A stretch of DNA of 42,950 bases from Vibrio hangzhouensis (GCF_900107935.1 NZ_FNVG01000033.1:1-42950), one strand, 5' to 3'; shown: positions 24,436-34,294, counted from the stretch's first letter. Translations and numbers: made by a program. Notes: generated by a model from the sequence alone, not told the origin.

Positions 24436-26889
24436 TTACAATGCATCCCTCAACGAATGAATCGGTGTATTCCGTATCAGTTTTAATACGGGCAGAGCAC
24501 CCGCAATCATTAGCGCTAACAACGACCACAGACAGGTGGATAAATATTGCCATGGTACAATTTGCAATTGCAATGACCAGCCAAACGACTGTTTAATCAC
24601 AATATCGACGATCAGCTGCGCCAGCGCAAGCCCCAGTGGCATCGCGATCGCCGCAGATATCAAGCCAAACACCAGCAACTGCAGTCCACCCATAACCACC
24701 AGCTCTTTTCCTGAAATCCCCAAACAACGCAACAAAGAAGTGTGTCGTTGGCGTGTCACCTCGCCGGCGATGGTGGCGAAGAAAATGCCAAACACGGCAA
24801 TCACCAGAGTAATATTGCCAAGAGTATCAGCAATAGCGAAGGTGCGATCAAATGTTGTCATCGCCTTAGTATGAATCGAAGTATTGTCGTAAATTCGCTC
24901 AGAGTTGAGCCTGAACGTCGACTGTAATCTGCGCTCAACAAACAGGGACTGCGACTTATCGTTCAGTACTGCGCCTAGTGCGACGTCGCCTGAACCGGCA
25001 AGATTGGCCAACCATCGATTTTGGGACAACAATACCTGATGGTGTGGATTGCCATAGTCATAATACACACCGACAACATGCCAGTTACCACCCAAAGGCG
25101 CACCCAGATCCACATAGTCTCCGGGGCGAAGCTCTTGTTTAAGCGCCATGGATTCGCTCACCATGATGCTTCTGGAGTGGTGAAGATGGTACCAGTAGTT
25201 AGGAATCGCGATCTTTACAGTCAACGCGTCCAGTTCTCCAACAGAGTCGCCAGTGCTGACCACCTGCATCATGCCATGGTCGGTGGGAATTTCTTCCTCC
25301 CAGCGCCACCAGACTCTATCGACTTCGGGTTGTGCTTCTAACCACTTACTCATGCGCACTGCAGTGTTATTGCTTGGATACACATAAATGTCAGCTGCAA
25401 GACGTTGTGTCAGCCATCGATCCGTTGTGTCTCGGAAGCTCCCTACCATAGTCTCCACACCCATGTTGGCGGCCATCGCTAACATGAACGCCATGTTGGC
25501 AACCCCGCGATAGCTCATACTTGCCGCAGCATCAGCAAAGAACCAGCGCAGTTTTACCCAGCGTAAGGAATATGAGAACAGAGTAAAAATCTTCCAGGTG
25601 ATAAATGGCGTGATTAGAGCCACACTCAGCAGCATCAAAACAATGATGGCATAGCCGGAATTCTGAGACTTAGGAGCCTGATAAATCGCAATCGCTGCCA
25701 CACAAAAACCGCAGGCAACAAAGGCCTGCCAAGTGAACTCAGCACCGGTAAATCGCATGAGCGACAAACGTGCTGACAAACGAACAGGCTGTGACTTCAA
25801 TAGTCTCACCAATGGCCAGCCACATGAGATAAGTGCACCAGAGAACGCCAGTAAGAAGCTATAAAGGCTCCACTCCCAACTCCATTCGATACTCAAACCG
25901 ATATTGGCATCGTAGAGATCATTAAGGCTTTGAGACACAGCAGGAATCATCTGGTTGGCGAGAAGCAGTCCAAACAGGTTGCCGCCTAGCCAGCTCAGAA
26001 ACACCAATACAGCAAGCTCAAGACATAGCGCCTGAGCCAGTTGCCAACCGGAGACACCAACTTGGCGTAGACTTCCCACTAAAGGTTGACGTTGAGCCAG
26101 CGACAATGACATCGCCTGATAAAAAATAAACAGTCCTACCACGAAGGACAACATACTCATGGCTGAAAGGTTGGTATGAAATGCTTTGGTCAATGACTCA
26201 AGCTCAGACTGTGAGCTTCGAGATAGCGTCATGCCATTCGGGATCATTTTGCGCAGCTGCTCCAGCTTCGCGCCACTCATTTCCCCGCAGGCAATTACCG
26301 AAAGGCCCGATGATTTTTTCATCGCACGTACCAGCGACATATCCGCCAGTATCTGTGTTCCCTTTATCCCCTGCTTCGAATCAATTTTAATTGGGCCTAA
26401 CTGAATACCGTTGTCCAGTTTGAGAAAGTCACCATTTTGCCAGCCCTTATGCTCTGCTAAGTCATGACTAACAACGATAGTGGTTGGCACCTTGATCATA
26501 TCCTGAGAGGCAATATCTCCGATAGTCACCGTGTTGCGGAGCTGAAGCAAAGAAATGGGATCGACGCCAACAAGATTGATCTCAAATCCACTTTCGGTAT
26601 GGATTTTTTGCAGATCAAACGGCACACACTGCTTGAACCCTTCTCTTCTGAGTTGGATATAAAAGCCTTGTGGAATTTTGGTTTCTGCGTGTTTGGGTCG
26701 AATACGGTAAGGAACGGGATTAGCAAACAGCTTTTCACCGCTGGCATAAGCTTGATTGGCGTGATGATTAATTGCTGTCACACCGACCAGTAATGACACC
26801 CCTAGGGTTAAGCCTAACCAAACCAGTAATATTTGTAGCGGATGGCGACGATAATGCCCGAGTAGCGCTTTAACTACGGGCCATAACAT
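24436..26889 (-). CDS. FtsX-like ABC transporter permease
   Basis: An 817-residue integral membrane protein with an N-terminal membrane helix (about 14-42), a large extracytoplasmic region, two groups of hydrophobic segments (about 240-370 and 380-470) and a second FtsX domain near the C-terminus (about 690-815, GIFFATIAGEVTRQRHTSLLRCLGIS). This is the duplicated FtsX/MacB-type layout, in effect AttF and AttG joined in one chain. Its start overlaps the ATPase gene by 20 bases, and its stop abuts the lipocalin gene. Such permeases act mechanically, for example moving lipids or lipoproteins out of the membrane, and do not carry a solute through a classic channel. Substrate unknown. Confidence 0.87.
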   Translation of the reverse strand: MLWPVVKALLGHYRRHPLQILLVWLGLTLGVSLLVGVTAINHHANQAYASGEKLFANPVPYRIRPKHAETKIPQGFYIQLRREGFKQCVPFDLQKIHTESGFEINLVGVDPISLLQLRNTVTIGDIASQDMIKVPTTIVVSHDLAEHKGWQNGDFLKLDNGIQLGPIKIDSKQGIKGTQILADMSLVRAMKKSSGLSVIACGEMSGAKLEQLRKMIPNGMTLSRSSQSELESLTKAFHTNLSAMSMLSFVVGLFIFYQAMSLSLAQRQPLVGSLRQVGVSGWQLAQALCLELAVLVFLSWLGGNLFGLLLANQMIPAVSQSLNDLYDANIGLSIEWSWEWSLYSFLLAFSGALISCGWPLVRLLKSQPVRLSARLSLMRFTGAEFTWQAFVACGFCVAAIAIYQAPKSQNSGYAIIVLMLLSVALITPFITWKIFTLFSYSLRWVKLRWFFADAAASMSYRGVANMAFMLAMAANMGVETMVGSFRDTTDRWLTQRLAADIYVYPSNNTAVRMSKWLEAQPEVDRVWWRWEEEIPTDHGMMQVVSTGDSVGELDALTVKIAIPNYWYHLHHSRSIMVSESMALKQELRPGDYVDLGAPLGGNWHVVGVYYDYGNPHHQVLLSQNRWLANLAGSGDVALGAVLNDKSQSLFVERRLQSTFRLNSERIYDNTSIHTKAMTTFDRTFAIADTLGNITLVIAVFGIFFATIAGEVTRQRHTSLLRCLGISGKELVVMGGLQLLVFGLISAAIAMPLGLALAQLIVDIVIKQSFGWSLQLQIVPWQYLSTCLWSLLALMIAGALPVLKLIRNTPIHSLRDAL

Positions 26890-27541
26890 GCAACTGTCCC
26901 CCTTGAAGACGAATAGAGCCGTCTAAGTGTGAGGCTACTTTCTCACTGTGTGTAACAACCAAAAGCGTGCATTCAAGGTGTCTGGTAAGGGAGGTAAGAA
27001 GACGCATAACGGCTTCCGCATTACGTTCATCAAGACTTCCGGTCGGCTCATCGGCCAACAAAATCTTAGGCTCCATGTACAACGCTCTGGCAATTGCGGC
27101 ACGCTGCTGCTGACCACCAGAGATTTCTTCAGGATAGCGCCCCAGAAGTGCCATAAGGTCCAGGGCAGACAGGATTTGACGCCAGAGTCCACGATCCTCT
27201 GGTAGTCCTTTAATTTGACGACAGAAGCGGATGTTGTCGGCCACATTGAGAGTCGGTAGTAGATTGAACTGCTGAAAGATATGACCAATATTGTTGCGAC
27301 GATAAGCGGTACGCTGACTTTCTTTGGCATCATGCATGGCAAAATCCGGGTACCAGATTTCTCCCGAATCCGCCTTATCAATGCCAGCGATCAAGTTGAG
27401 AAGAGTACTCTTTCCGGAGCCACTTTCTCCCATCAGTGCCAGTTGTTCCCCTTGCGATAGTGTTAGCTCTGCACTCTGTAGTACAGGATGAAACTCACCA
27501 CCATCAATGTAGCCTTTACAAAGGTCTGACAACTTAAGCAT
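26870..27541 (-). CDS. ABC transporter ATP-binding protein, LolD/MacB type
   Basis: A 223-residue ATPase with Walker A GESGSGKST (38-46), Q-loop QQFNLLP (90-96), signature ISGGQQQR (140-147), Walker B ILLADEPTG (160-168) and switch H198 in VVTHSEK. Everything needed for ATP hydrolysis is present. It is the first gene of a three-gene operon with the FtsX permease and the lipocalin-like protein, and its end overlaps the permease start by 20 bases. The size and sequence are those of the LolD/MacB/FtsE branch that powers type VII (mechanotransmission) ABC systems. Corresponds to AttE in the AttEFGH scheme. Confidence 0.92.
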   Translation of the reverse strand: MLKLSDLCKGYIDGGEFHPVLQSAELTLSQGEQLALMGESGSGKSTLLNLIAGIDKADSGEIWYPDFAMHDAKESQRTAYRRNNIGHIFQQFNLLPTLNVADNIRFCRQIKGLPEDRGLWRQILSALDLMALLGRYPEEISGGQQQRAAIARALYMEPKILLADEPTGSLDERNAEAVMRLLTSLTRHLECTLLVVTHSEKVASHLDGSIRLQGGQLHVMARS

Positions 27542-27805
27542 TCAATCTCTACAATCAACTATAAATTCGGAGTGTGAATCTACACTAAATTTGTGGTTGT
27601 AGGAAGCAAATTTGGCCAGTAAACGCCTATATCGAGCAGGTTTAACTCAATTTCAGAACAAGATGCCATTTTAATCAGTGGGACTGTGACTCTCGAGTTT
27701 CCCCATTATTTTATGTTTTGTGTAACAGCCGGGTTAATCTAACAGGCCGAATTTCCAGAATTGTGTTAAGTTTTAATGAGATAAGATCGCAAGGATGCAG
27801 GGTTT

Positions 27806-29227
27806 ATGAAGCGTGTTTTAGTGCTGGGCGCATCGGGCTATGTTGGCTCGCAACTTATTCCAATCCTTCTGGAACAAGGCTATGAAGTCACCGCAGCCGC
27901 CCGGCAAATTGAGTACCTCAAGAGTCGGGTTATTCCCCATTCTTTACTTAAGTTTGAATATCTGGATCTCGCCGACCGTGACGCGACCCTCGCCCTCATT
28001 CCTCAATTCGATTTGGTGTACTTTTTGGTACACGGCATGGCACATGGTCATGACTTTATTGAATACGAGCTTGCCCTTGCTGAAAATTTCAGAGACGCGC
28101 TGGCTATCAGCCATGTCGAACATGTTATTTACCTTAGTGCCATCCAGCCACAAACTGGCAACTCAGAACATCTGGCAGCACGAAAACTGACCGGCAAAGT
28201 ACTCAGAACAAGTGGTGTGCCGGTCACCGAATTGAGGGCGGGTGTCATCATAGGCCCGGGGTCTGCTGCCTACGAAATCATGCGTGATTTTGTCTACAAT
28301 CTTCCACTGCTCATTGCGCCTAAATGGGTAGAATCCAAAGCCAATCCAATCGCTCTGGAGAACCTGAACCACTACCTTATAGAACTGTCCAAGGTTACTC
28401 ACCCCACCACAGAAATATACGAAGTCGGTGGACCAGATATCCTGTCCTATCGACAGCAATTTCAGGTTATCTGTGACAAAGTGGGGAAACCGCTTCGACT
28501 TTGGGCCACCGGTTTATTAACCCCTAAAATCGCCTCTTACTGGCTTGGTGTCGTCACCTCCGTCCCTTCGAATATTGGTAGGGCCTTGCTGGCCGGACTA
28601 GAACATGACTTTGTAGCAGATTCCCAAGCCATCAATGCACGCTTTCCACAAACGCTCATCCCTTACGACCAGGCAATTTCAACCAGTATTGATGGCGAAG
28701 GCACGTTTGTCAGGAGCAATGTGTGGGGATACGATCCTGCAGCGCTTACCCGCTGGCAGGCAGGGTATGGCTACTACCCCAAAAAAGCTGGTGCCAGTTA
28801 TTTTACCGATAAATCGACCCAGCAACTCTGGAACATCGCCAAGACCATTGGCAGCCCTGAGCAAGGTTACTTTTTTGCCAATGCACTATGGCGAACAAGG
28901 GAGTGGTTAGATATCTTCTTTGGGGGTGGAAAGCCGGTAAGGCGAGTGCCCCAGGGGCCGGAGCTGAAAGTTGGTGACCGTATTGATTCCTGGAAAGTTA
29001 TACGGTGCGAATCTCCCGGTTTTCTATCTTTGCTATTTGGAATGAAAGGGCCTGGGCTGGGTCGACTGGAAGTTACCATCACCGACCATGGTGACCAACG
29101 GGAGTTGAATGTGACCGCATGGTGGCATCCACAGGGCTTTCTTGGCCTGCTCTACTGGTTTGCAATGATGCCCGCTCACCTGTTTATTTTTAGGGGCATG
29201 GTGCGGGCGATCTGCAAAAAAGCCTGA
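27806..29227 (+). CDS. SDR-family NAD(P)-dependent oxidoreductase with DUF2867 domain
   Basis: A 473-residue protein. The N-terminal half is a Rossmann-fold, NmrA-like atypical SDR with VLGASGYVGSQL (6-17) binding NAD(P) and a following SAIQP at the usual catalytic strand. The Tyr-x3-Lys pair of classical SDRs is not evident. The C-terminal part (about 325-473) matches DUF2867: LKVGDRIDSWKVI, GPGLGRLEVTI and TAWWHPQGFLGLLYWFAM, ending in a hydrophobic stretch. Such fused proteins are widespread in marine gammaproteobacteria, with no defined reaction. It stands alone, divergent from the ABC operon, and its terminator begins inside its own stop codon region. Confidence 0.83.
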   Translation: MKRVLVLGASGYVGSQLIPILLEQGYEVTAAARQIEYLKSRVIPHSLLKFEYLDLADRDATLALIPQFDLVYFLVHGMAHGHDFIEYELALAENFRDALAISHVEHVIYLSAIQPQTGNSEHLAARKLTGKVLRTSGVPVTELRAGVIIGPGSAAYEIMRDFVYNLPLLIAPKWVESKANPIALENLNHYLIELSKVTHPTTEIYEVGGPDILSYRQQFQVICDKVGKPLRLWATGLLTPKIASYWLGVVTSVPSNIGRALLAGLEHDFVADSQAINARFPQTLIPYDQAISTSIDGEGTFVRSNVWGYDPAALTRWQAGYGYYPKKAGASYFTDKSTQQLWNIAKTIGSPEQGYFFANALWRTREWLDIFFGGGKPVRRVPQGPELKVGDRIDSWKVIRCESPGFLSLLFGMKGPGLGRLEVTITDHGDQRELNVTAWWHPQGFLGLLYWFAMMPAHLFIFRGMVRAICKKA

Positions 29228-29246
29228 GCTAACGATCAGGCTTTAA
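29216..29246. terminator. Bidirectional terminator overlapping the SDR stop codon
   Basis: AAAGCCTGA (with the TGA stop codon), loop GCTAACGA, TCAGGCTTT, flanked by A and T residues. It serves the convergent SDR and DUF2913 genes. Confidence 0.8.
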
Positions 29247-29889
29247 AAGACAGTGGAATTTCTGCCAGTTGAGTCCCTTTATTCATCGGGTAGATCAAAT
29301 ATTCACCGTGGTATTTTACTTTAGACTTATAGTCTGTGCGTTTGTGAAGCATAAAACCAGCTTCATACGCCTTAGTAATGAACTCCGCGTGATTTCCTCG
29401 TACAAACCAACTCATCGGTTTCACCAGATTCTCGCCATCGAAGCAGTCATCACACTGATTCGCGCACAGGGCAAACGAGTTATGGCCATCGGTAAAGAAT
29501 TGTACCTTGCTGCCATCCGTTAGTACTTCTGATGTGCAGACACCCCAACCGGCCTGTTCCACATCCTCGATGAACTGCTCGATCTTTGCGTCTGTCAGTG
29601 GCTGGATATCCCCGCCAAAAAACTCGTGATAGAAAGCAGAAATGCGTTTAAAAGCAGGCTCAAGCATAGAGTCATTACCCTTTGAACGTCCCGCTTTTTG
29701 CCACTGAACCAGATTCGCACTGGTCTCTTTACCAAAACGTTGAGTTTTGATCGCTTTGGTCACCCATCTCACCAAAAAATGGTTATTGGTAACCGGAGAG
29801 TTGATTAACTTACCAGAGGCGTGTTCACTTGCTAACTCTTCAAGAGCACTGTTTACCACATTCTGGATCTCTGAATAATAGTCAGACAT
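29236..29889 (-). CDS. DUF2913 family protein
   Basis: A 217-residue cytoplasmic protein that I associate with DUF2913, a family found mainly in vibrios with no assigned function. Visible features are a helical N-terminal third (YYSEIQNVVNSALEELASEH), a basic RWVTKAIKTQRFGK and a cysteine pair region CANQCDDCFDG (about 164-174) that could bind a metal. The start at 29889 is chosen because its ATG overlaps the stop codon of the upstream efflux gene (TAATG), a standard translational-coupling arrangement. A longer frame would lie inside that gene. Co-transcribed with the bcr-like gene. The partnership says little about function. Confidence 0.8.
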   Translation of the reverse strand: MSDYYSEIQNVVNSALEELASEHASGKLINSPVTNNHFLVRWVTKAIKTQRFGKETSANLVQWQKAGRSKGNDSMLEPAFKRISAFYHEFFGGDIQPLTDAKIEQFIEDVEQAGWGVCTSEVLTDGSKVQFFTDGHNSFALCANQCDDCFDGENLVKPMSWFVRGNHAEFITKAYEAGFMLHKRTDYKSKVKYHGEYLIYPMNKGTQLAEIPLSFKA

Positions 29890-31094
29890 TACGCTTTCTT
29901 TCCAAACGTCCAATACAAGGCGGCGGATAATACCGAACAAATAGCCATTAATGCAATCATTGGCCATACCGAATCACCGGGCAAAGCAGCGACAATCGCG
30001 CCAATAACTGACCCGGTACCAAATCGTAACGTCCCTGCCAACGAAGAAGCCGTACCCGCCATCGTTGGATAGCCACTCAACAACAGGCCCATTGAATTAC
30101 TACCAATGGTTGATAACGTACCGATAAACATCATCACAAATGGCACGACACCCCAGATACCAAGCTCGAACACACCGCTCATTAGCAGACCTATCCCGGC
30201 AATTAACTGCACAGTCAAACCAAACCTCAGCATACCGTGCAGACCCACTTTCTTGACCAGGCGACCATTAATACTGGTCATAATAATCATGGTCACAATG
30301 TTGAGGCCGAACAAATAACCAAATTGGTCAGGTGTCACGCCATAAATATCAATATAGACAAAAGAGCCAGCGGTTAAAAAGGCGAACATGCCTGCAAACG
30401 AAAACGCGCCAGAAAACATCAGTCCCATCGCGACCGGGTTTTGACACAAACGAAGGTAATTTCTGATCGTAGTACGAAACCTCAGCGGCTGTCGATTCTC
30501 CGGCGCAAGGGTTTCTGGTATCTTCCACACTACCGCTGCAATCACCACACAAGAAAAGGCCGTGAGTACCCAGAATATAGAACGCCACCCAAACCAAACC
30601 GCTAAGTGACCGCCGATCATAGGAGCGACTAAAGGTGCCAGAGTCACAACCAGTGTGACGAAAGACATAGTACGGGCAAAGTCTTCCTTGTCGAACATAT
30701 CGCGCACCACAGCCTGAATAATGACTGCGGCAGCAGCACCGGCAAACCCTTGTGCCGTGCGAATAGCAGTGAGCGACTCAATACTAGAAGTGGTCGCGCA
30801 AACCGCCGATGCGACTCCGAAGAAAAAGACACCAAAAAGCAAAATGGGTCTGCGACCAAAGCTATCAGCAAGCGGGCCATGCAAAAGTTGGCCTATCGCA
30901 AAACCGGCGGTATACACCGTCAATGTGATTTGTACAGCTCCGGCAGTCACCCCAAGATCTTGCGCGATAGTCGGCATCGCTGGCAAATACATGTCGATAG
31001 CCAGAGGCGTCAATGCACCAATCGCTCCGAGAACCAGGAAAAGGGCTAATCCTAGTTGAGGTAAGTCGGGCTGCGATGAGGATTTAGAACTCAT
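29889..31094 (-). CDS. bcr: Bcr/CflA-family multidrug efflux MFS transporter
   Basis: A 401-residue, 12-helix major-facilitator drug/proton antiporter of the Bcr/CflA group. MFS motif A (GPLADSFGRRPILL, about 74-87), PLAIDMYLPAMP (30-41) in helix 1, and the motif-C-like LAPLVAPMIGG in helix 5 are typical of Bcr, which exports bicyclomycin, sulfonamides and small peptides in E. coli. Gene order supports the name: bcr is next to rsuA and radD here, as in E. coli. Its last codon overlaps the DUF2913 start. No regulator is adjacent. Actual substrates in this organism are unknown. Confidence 0.88.
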   Translation of the reverse strand: MSSKSSSQPDLPQLGLALFLVLGAIGALTPLAIDMYLPAMPTIAQDLGVTAGAVQITLTVYTAGFAIGQLLHGPLADSFGRRPILLFGVFFFGVASAVCATTSSIESLTAIRTAQGFAGAAAAVIIQAVVRDMFDKEDFARTMSFVTLVVTLAPLVAPMIGGHLAVWFGWRSIFWVLTAFSCVVIAAVVWKIPETLAPENRQPLRFRTTIRNYLRLCQNPVAMGLMFSGAFSFAGMFAFLTAGSFVYIDIYGVTPDQFGYLFGLNIVTMIIMTSINGRLVKKVGLHGMLRFGLTVQLIAGIGLLMSGVFELGIWGVVPFVMMFIGTLSTIGSNSMGLLLSGYPTMAGTASSLAGTLRFGTGSVIGAIVAALPGDSVWPMIALMAICSVLSAALYWTFGKKA

Positions 31095-31301
31095 ATCGCT
31101 CCTAACGAAACGTTATTTGCCTTGCACTCCCTGGCAACAAATAACCAATCTTGACTCAATGATTCCTATTGAGTGATGTGAGATAACACAGCGATAGCTT
31201 TACTATCTGAGGTATGCCGCGATGAAAGAAAGAAGCCCTTGAACAGAGGCGAACAGCTCATCGCGGATGTCATAGTTACTGAATCTAACTCGTTATTAGT
31301 A

Positions 31302-32000
31302 TTACTTTTTCCAGACAGAGTCAATTTCTTCCTGAGTAAGATATCGATACTCCCCCGGTTCCAGATCTTCATCCAGAATGATGTCTCCGACGCTTTCTCT
31401 GTGCAGAGCCTCGACTTTGTTGCCTAAAGCCGCGAACATCCTTTTTACTTGATGGTACTTACCTTCATGAATAGTAAGCAGGACTTCATGGTCATCGACC
31501 ACTTCTAACTGTGCCGGTAATGTCGGTGCTTTTTCGTTGCGAAGATCAATGCCCTCTTCAAACGCTTGCTGATACGTCGCCTGAACCGGGTCGGCCAACC
31601 AAACACGGTAGGTCTTGGCACACTTGTGTTTTGGTGAAGTAATTCTGTGCGACCACTGACCGTCATCCGTAATAAGAACCAAGCCCGTTGTATCTACATC
31701 CAGACGACCCGCAAAGTGCAGGTTTTCCATTTTCACTTCATCTAACAACATAAATGCAGTGTGATTGAAACCATCTTCGTGAGAACACACAAAACCATCA
31801 GGTTTGAATAACATGATATAGCGGGGGCCTTGCATACGGACTTCCCGGTCCTGCCATTCAACAAGGTTGTCTTCGTTAACTTTAACCGCCCCACTCTTTT
31901 GAATCACACCATCGACTGTGACGTCACCTGATTTAATGATCTTTGTTGCTTCTTTACGTGTTGCGCCTAACGCGTCACACAAAAACTTATCTAAACGCAT
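31302..32000 (-). CDS. rsuA: 16S rRNA pseudouridine(516) synthase RsuA
   Basis: A 232-residue enzyme that isomerises U516 of 16S rRNA. It has an N-terminal S4 RNA-binding domain (MRLDKFLCDALGATRKEA...) and a catalytic domain with GRLDVDTTGL, where D101 is the nucleophilic aspartate. PRYIMLFKPDGFVCS and EGKYHQVKRMFAALGNKV are also RsuA signatures. The length fits E. coli RsuA (231 residues) when the start is put at 32000, preceded by a GAGG site. A longer frame to 32078 would overlap radD on the other strand. It is divergent from radD across 70 bases, as in E. coli. Confidence 0.96.
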   Translation of the reverse strand: MRLDKFLCDALGATRKEATKIIKSGDVTVDGVIQKSGAVKVNEDNLVEWQDREVRMQGPRYIMLFKPDGFVCSHEDGFNHTAFMLLDEVKMENLHFAGRLDVDTTGLVLITDDGQWSHRITSPKHKCAKTYRVWLADPVQATYQQAFEEGIDLRNEKAPTLPAQLEVVDDHEVLLTIHEGKYHQVKRMFAALGNKVEALHRESVGDIILDEDLEPGEYRYLTQEEIDSVWKK

Positions 32001-32070
32001 GAATACCTCGTTTTCATTTCGTGGGGTATTATAGAGAGGTTTTTCAAAATGTAGAGTAAAACTGAGCCGT
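32001..32070. promoter_or_regulatory. Shared rsuA/radD divergent promoter region
   Basis: Seventy bases contain both promoters. TATTATAG around 32027-32034 could serve as a -10 for radD. The compact divergent layout is conserved with E. coli. No operator is recognised. Confidence 0.4.
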
Positions 32071-33807
32071 ATGTACACGCTTCGCCCTTATCAGGCCGAC
32101 TCCGTTAAAGCCGTTGTCCACTATTTTCGTAAAAATGCCACTCCCGCCGTCATTGTTTTGCCAACCGGGGCAGGTAAAAGCCTGGTCATCGCGGAACTTG
32201 CCCGCTTGGCACGCGGGCGTGTACTGGTACTTGCCCACGTCAAAGAACTGGTGGAACAGAATCACGCCAAATACGAGGGATATGGTCTCAAAGGCTCTAT
32301 TTTCTCAGCGGGTCTCGGCAGAAAGGAGACATCGGAGCAAGTGGTATTTGCCTCTGTTCAATCTGTGGTTCGAAATCTGGACGCGTTCGCGAATCAGTTT
32401 TCATTGCTGGTCATTGACGAATGCCACCGTGTTCCTGAAAACAAAAGTTCCAGTTACCAGAAGGTGATCAGCCACCTGTGTGATATTAATCCCGGCATCA
32501 AAATACTGGGACTCACCGCAACACCCTATCGACTCGGTGTCGGCTGGATATATCAGTACCATACAAAAGGACTGGTGCGCAGCGATGAAGCGCGTTTTTT
32601 TAAAGACTGTATCTTCGAATTGCCCATTCAGTATCTGCTTGATGAAGGGTTCTTAACCCCAGCCAAACTGATTGATGCGCCCGTTCTCAGTTATGACTTC
32701 TCTCAACTTAAGCCCACGAGTATGGGCAAGTACAAGGAGTCGGAGATGGATTTGGTCATTGAACAGTCTAAACGAGCCACACCGCAGATCGTAAAGCAGA
32801 TCATTCGTTACAGTCAGGACAAACAAGGTGTGATGATCTTCGCTGCCACGGTTCGCCATGCTCAGGAGATACTGTCGCTGCTGCCTGACCATTCCAGTCA
32901 AATCGTGATCGGCGATACACCAACGCCCGAACGTGACGACATCATTCAGCGCTTCAAACAAAGGGAAATCAAATTCTTAGTTAACGTCTCAGTACTCACT
33001 ACCGGCTTTGACGCCCCACATGTTGATCTCATCGCCATCCTGCGCCCGACGGAATCGGTCAGCTTGTATCAGCAAATCGTTGGTCGTGGTTTACGCCTTT
33101 CAGAAGGAAAGAGTGAATGCCTGGTTCTGGATTACGCAGGTAACACCTACGATCTTTATCAGCCTGAGGTGGGTAATCCAAAGCCCGACTCAGACTCAGA
33201 ACTCATCACCATCCCCTGCCCCGCATGTGGTTTCAATAATGATTTCTGGGGCAAACTGGATGCCAACGGCTTTCTTATTGAACACTTTGGACGCAAATGT
33301 CAGGGCTACTTCACAGACGAAGACACTGGCGAGCGTGAACACTGCGACTATCGCTTTCGCGCTAAATACTGTTCGGAGTGCGGGGCAGACAACGATATCG
33401 CAGCACGCATCTGCCACGAGTGTGATGCTACTCTGGTTGACCCGGACAAGAAACTGAAAGAGGCGCTTAATCTAAAAGATGCACTCGTGTTTGAATGTAA
33501 GGATATGACGCTGTTGGTTCACAAAGATGACAAAGGCAAAAGCAGCCTTCGGGTCAACTATATAGGTGAGAATGATGCTCAGGTCAGTGAGTTCTGGTCG
33601 CTGACCACCAAAAAACAAAAAGAGACGTTTCTGGCTAAGTTTGTCCGACCTCATTTAGCCGACAAGCACCACGAATTTGAGGCAACATCGCCAACAAAAG
33701 TGGTGAATAATCAACACCGTTTCCGACTGCCCGCCTTTGTCATCGCCAGAAAAAGCGGTCGATTCTGGAAAATGCGCGATAAAGTGTTTGACGATGAGCT
33801 GAACTGA
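32071..33807 (+). CDS. radD: RadD (YejH) superfamily 2 helicase/ATPase
   Basis: A 578-residue SF2 ATPase. Motif I PTGAGKS is at 31-37, motif II DECH at 116-119, motif III LTATP near 147, and motif VI QQIVGRGLRLS near 338-348. A cysteine-rich zinc module follows (CPACG, KCQGYF, HCDYRF, YCSECG, ICHEC, about 376-450), as in E. coli RadD (586 residues). RadD acts in double-strand-break repair and RecA-dependent recombination and interacts with SSB. Position next to rsuA and close to rplY reproduces the E. coli order. The start lies 70 bases from the divergent rsuA start. Confidence 0.95.
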   Translation: MYTLRPYQADSVKAVVHYFRKNATPAVIVLPTGAGKSLVIAELARLARGRVLVLAHVKELVEQNHAKYEGYGLKGSIFSAGLGRKETSEQVVFASVQSVVRNLDAFANQFSLLVIDECHRVPENKSSSYQKVISHLCDINPGIKILGLTATPYRLGVGWIYQYHTKGLVRSDEARFFKDCIFELPIQYLLDEGFLTPAKLIDAPVLSYDFSQLKPTSMGKYKESEMDLVIEQSKRATPQIVKQIIRYSQDKQGVMIFAATVRHAQEILSLLPDHSSQIVIGDTPTPERDDIIQRFKQREIKFLVNVSVLTTGFDAPHVDLIAILRPTESVSLYQQIVGRGLRLSEGKSECLVLDYAGNTYDLYQPEVGNPKPDSDSELITIPCPACGFNNDFWGKLDANGFLIEHFGRKCQGYFTDEDTGEREHCDYRFRAKYCSECGADNDIAARICHECDATLVDPDKKLKEALNLKDALVFECKDMTLLVHKDDKGKSSLRVNYIGENDAQVSEFWSLTTKKQKETFLAKFVRPHLADKHHEFEATSPTKVVNNQHRFRLPAFVIARKSGRFWKMRDKVFDDELN

Positions 33808-33877
33808 TCATTGTTCAGCTTTCATTCATATTCATAACTGTATATTTTAGTCATGTTGATAATTCCGGGTTTGAGCC

Positions 33878-34285
33878 ATGCTTACTGAAATCAAAAAGAC
33901 CATCGCCGTCGTATCCTTGTCGACATTATTAGCAGTGCCGCTAACAGCCCGCGCAGATTTCTTCTCAGAATCGCCAAACGGGCATGAGCTCGTACAGGAT
34001 GTCCCTGCAGAAGGGACCAGAGTCGAGTTTGACGAAGATCAGGATGAAGTCTACGAAGCTGTACAAAAAGGGCTGATTAAACCATTTTCAGAGCTGTTTG
34101 CCACCGTTGAGCGAGACCTCAATGGCCGGGTTATCAAGGTTGAGCTGGAAGAAGACGATGACGAATGGATCTACGAACTTAAACTGCTTCATGAACAAGA
34201 CGTTATCAAAGTGGAATATAACGCGACTACGCTGGAGATGATGGAAATCAAAGGCCATAATCTTCAAAAAGTCATAAGAAAATAG
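33878..34285 (+). CDS. PepSY domain periplasmic protein, first gene of a two-component operon
   Basis: A 135-residue protein with a signal peptide ending LTARA (cleavage about residue 26) and two PepSY-like stretches: DEVYEAVQKGLIKPFSELFATVERDLNGRVIKVELEE is the first, then the YELKLLHEQDVIKVEYNATT half. It is very acidic (FDEDQDEVYEA, EEDDDEW). It precedes the response regulator by nine bases and so is in the same operon. PepSY proteins next to PhoP/PhoQ-like systems probably sit in the periplasm and modulate the sensor or inhibit proteases. The acidic surface may bind divalent cations or cationic peptides. This is inference. Confidence 0.85.
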   Translation: MLTEIKKTIAVVSLSTLLAVPLTARADFFSESPNGHELVQDVPAEGTRVEFDEDQDEVYEAVQKGLIKPFSELFATVERDLNGRVIKVELEEDDDEWIYELKLLHEQDVIKVEYNATTLEMMEIKGHNLQKVIRK

Positions 34286-34294
34286 AGAACAATA

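Noticed and set aside
31095..31301. A possible small gene between bcr and rsuA
   Set aside because: The only open frame overlaps the end of rsuA on the same strand in another frame and lacks a ribosome binding site.
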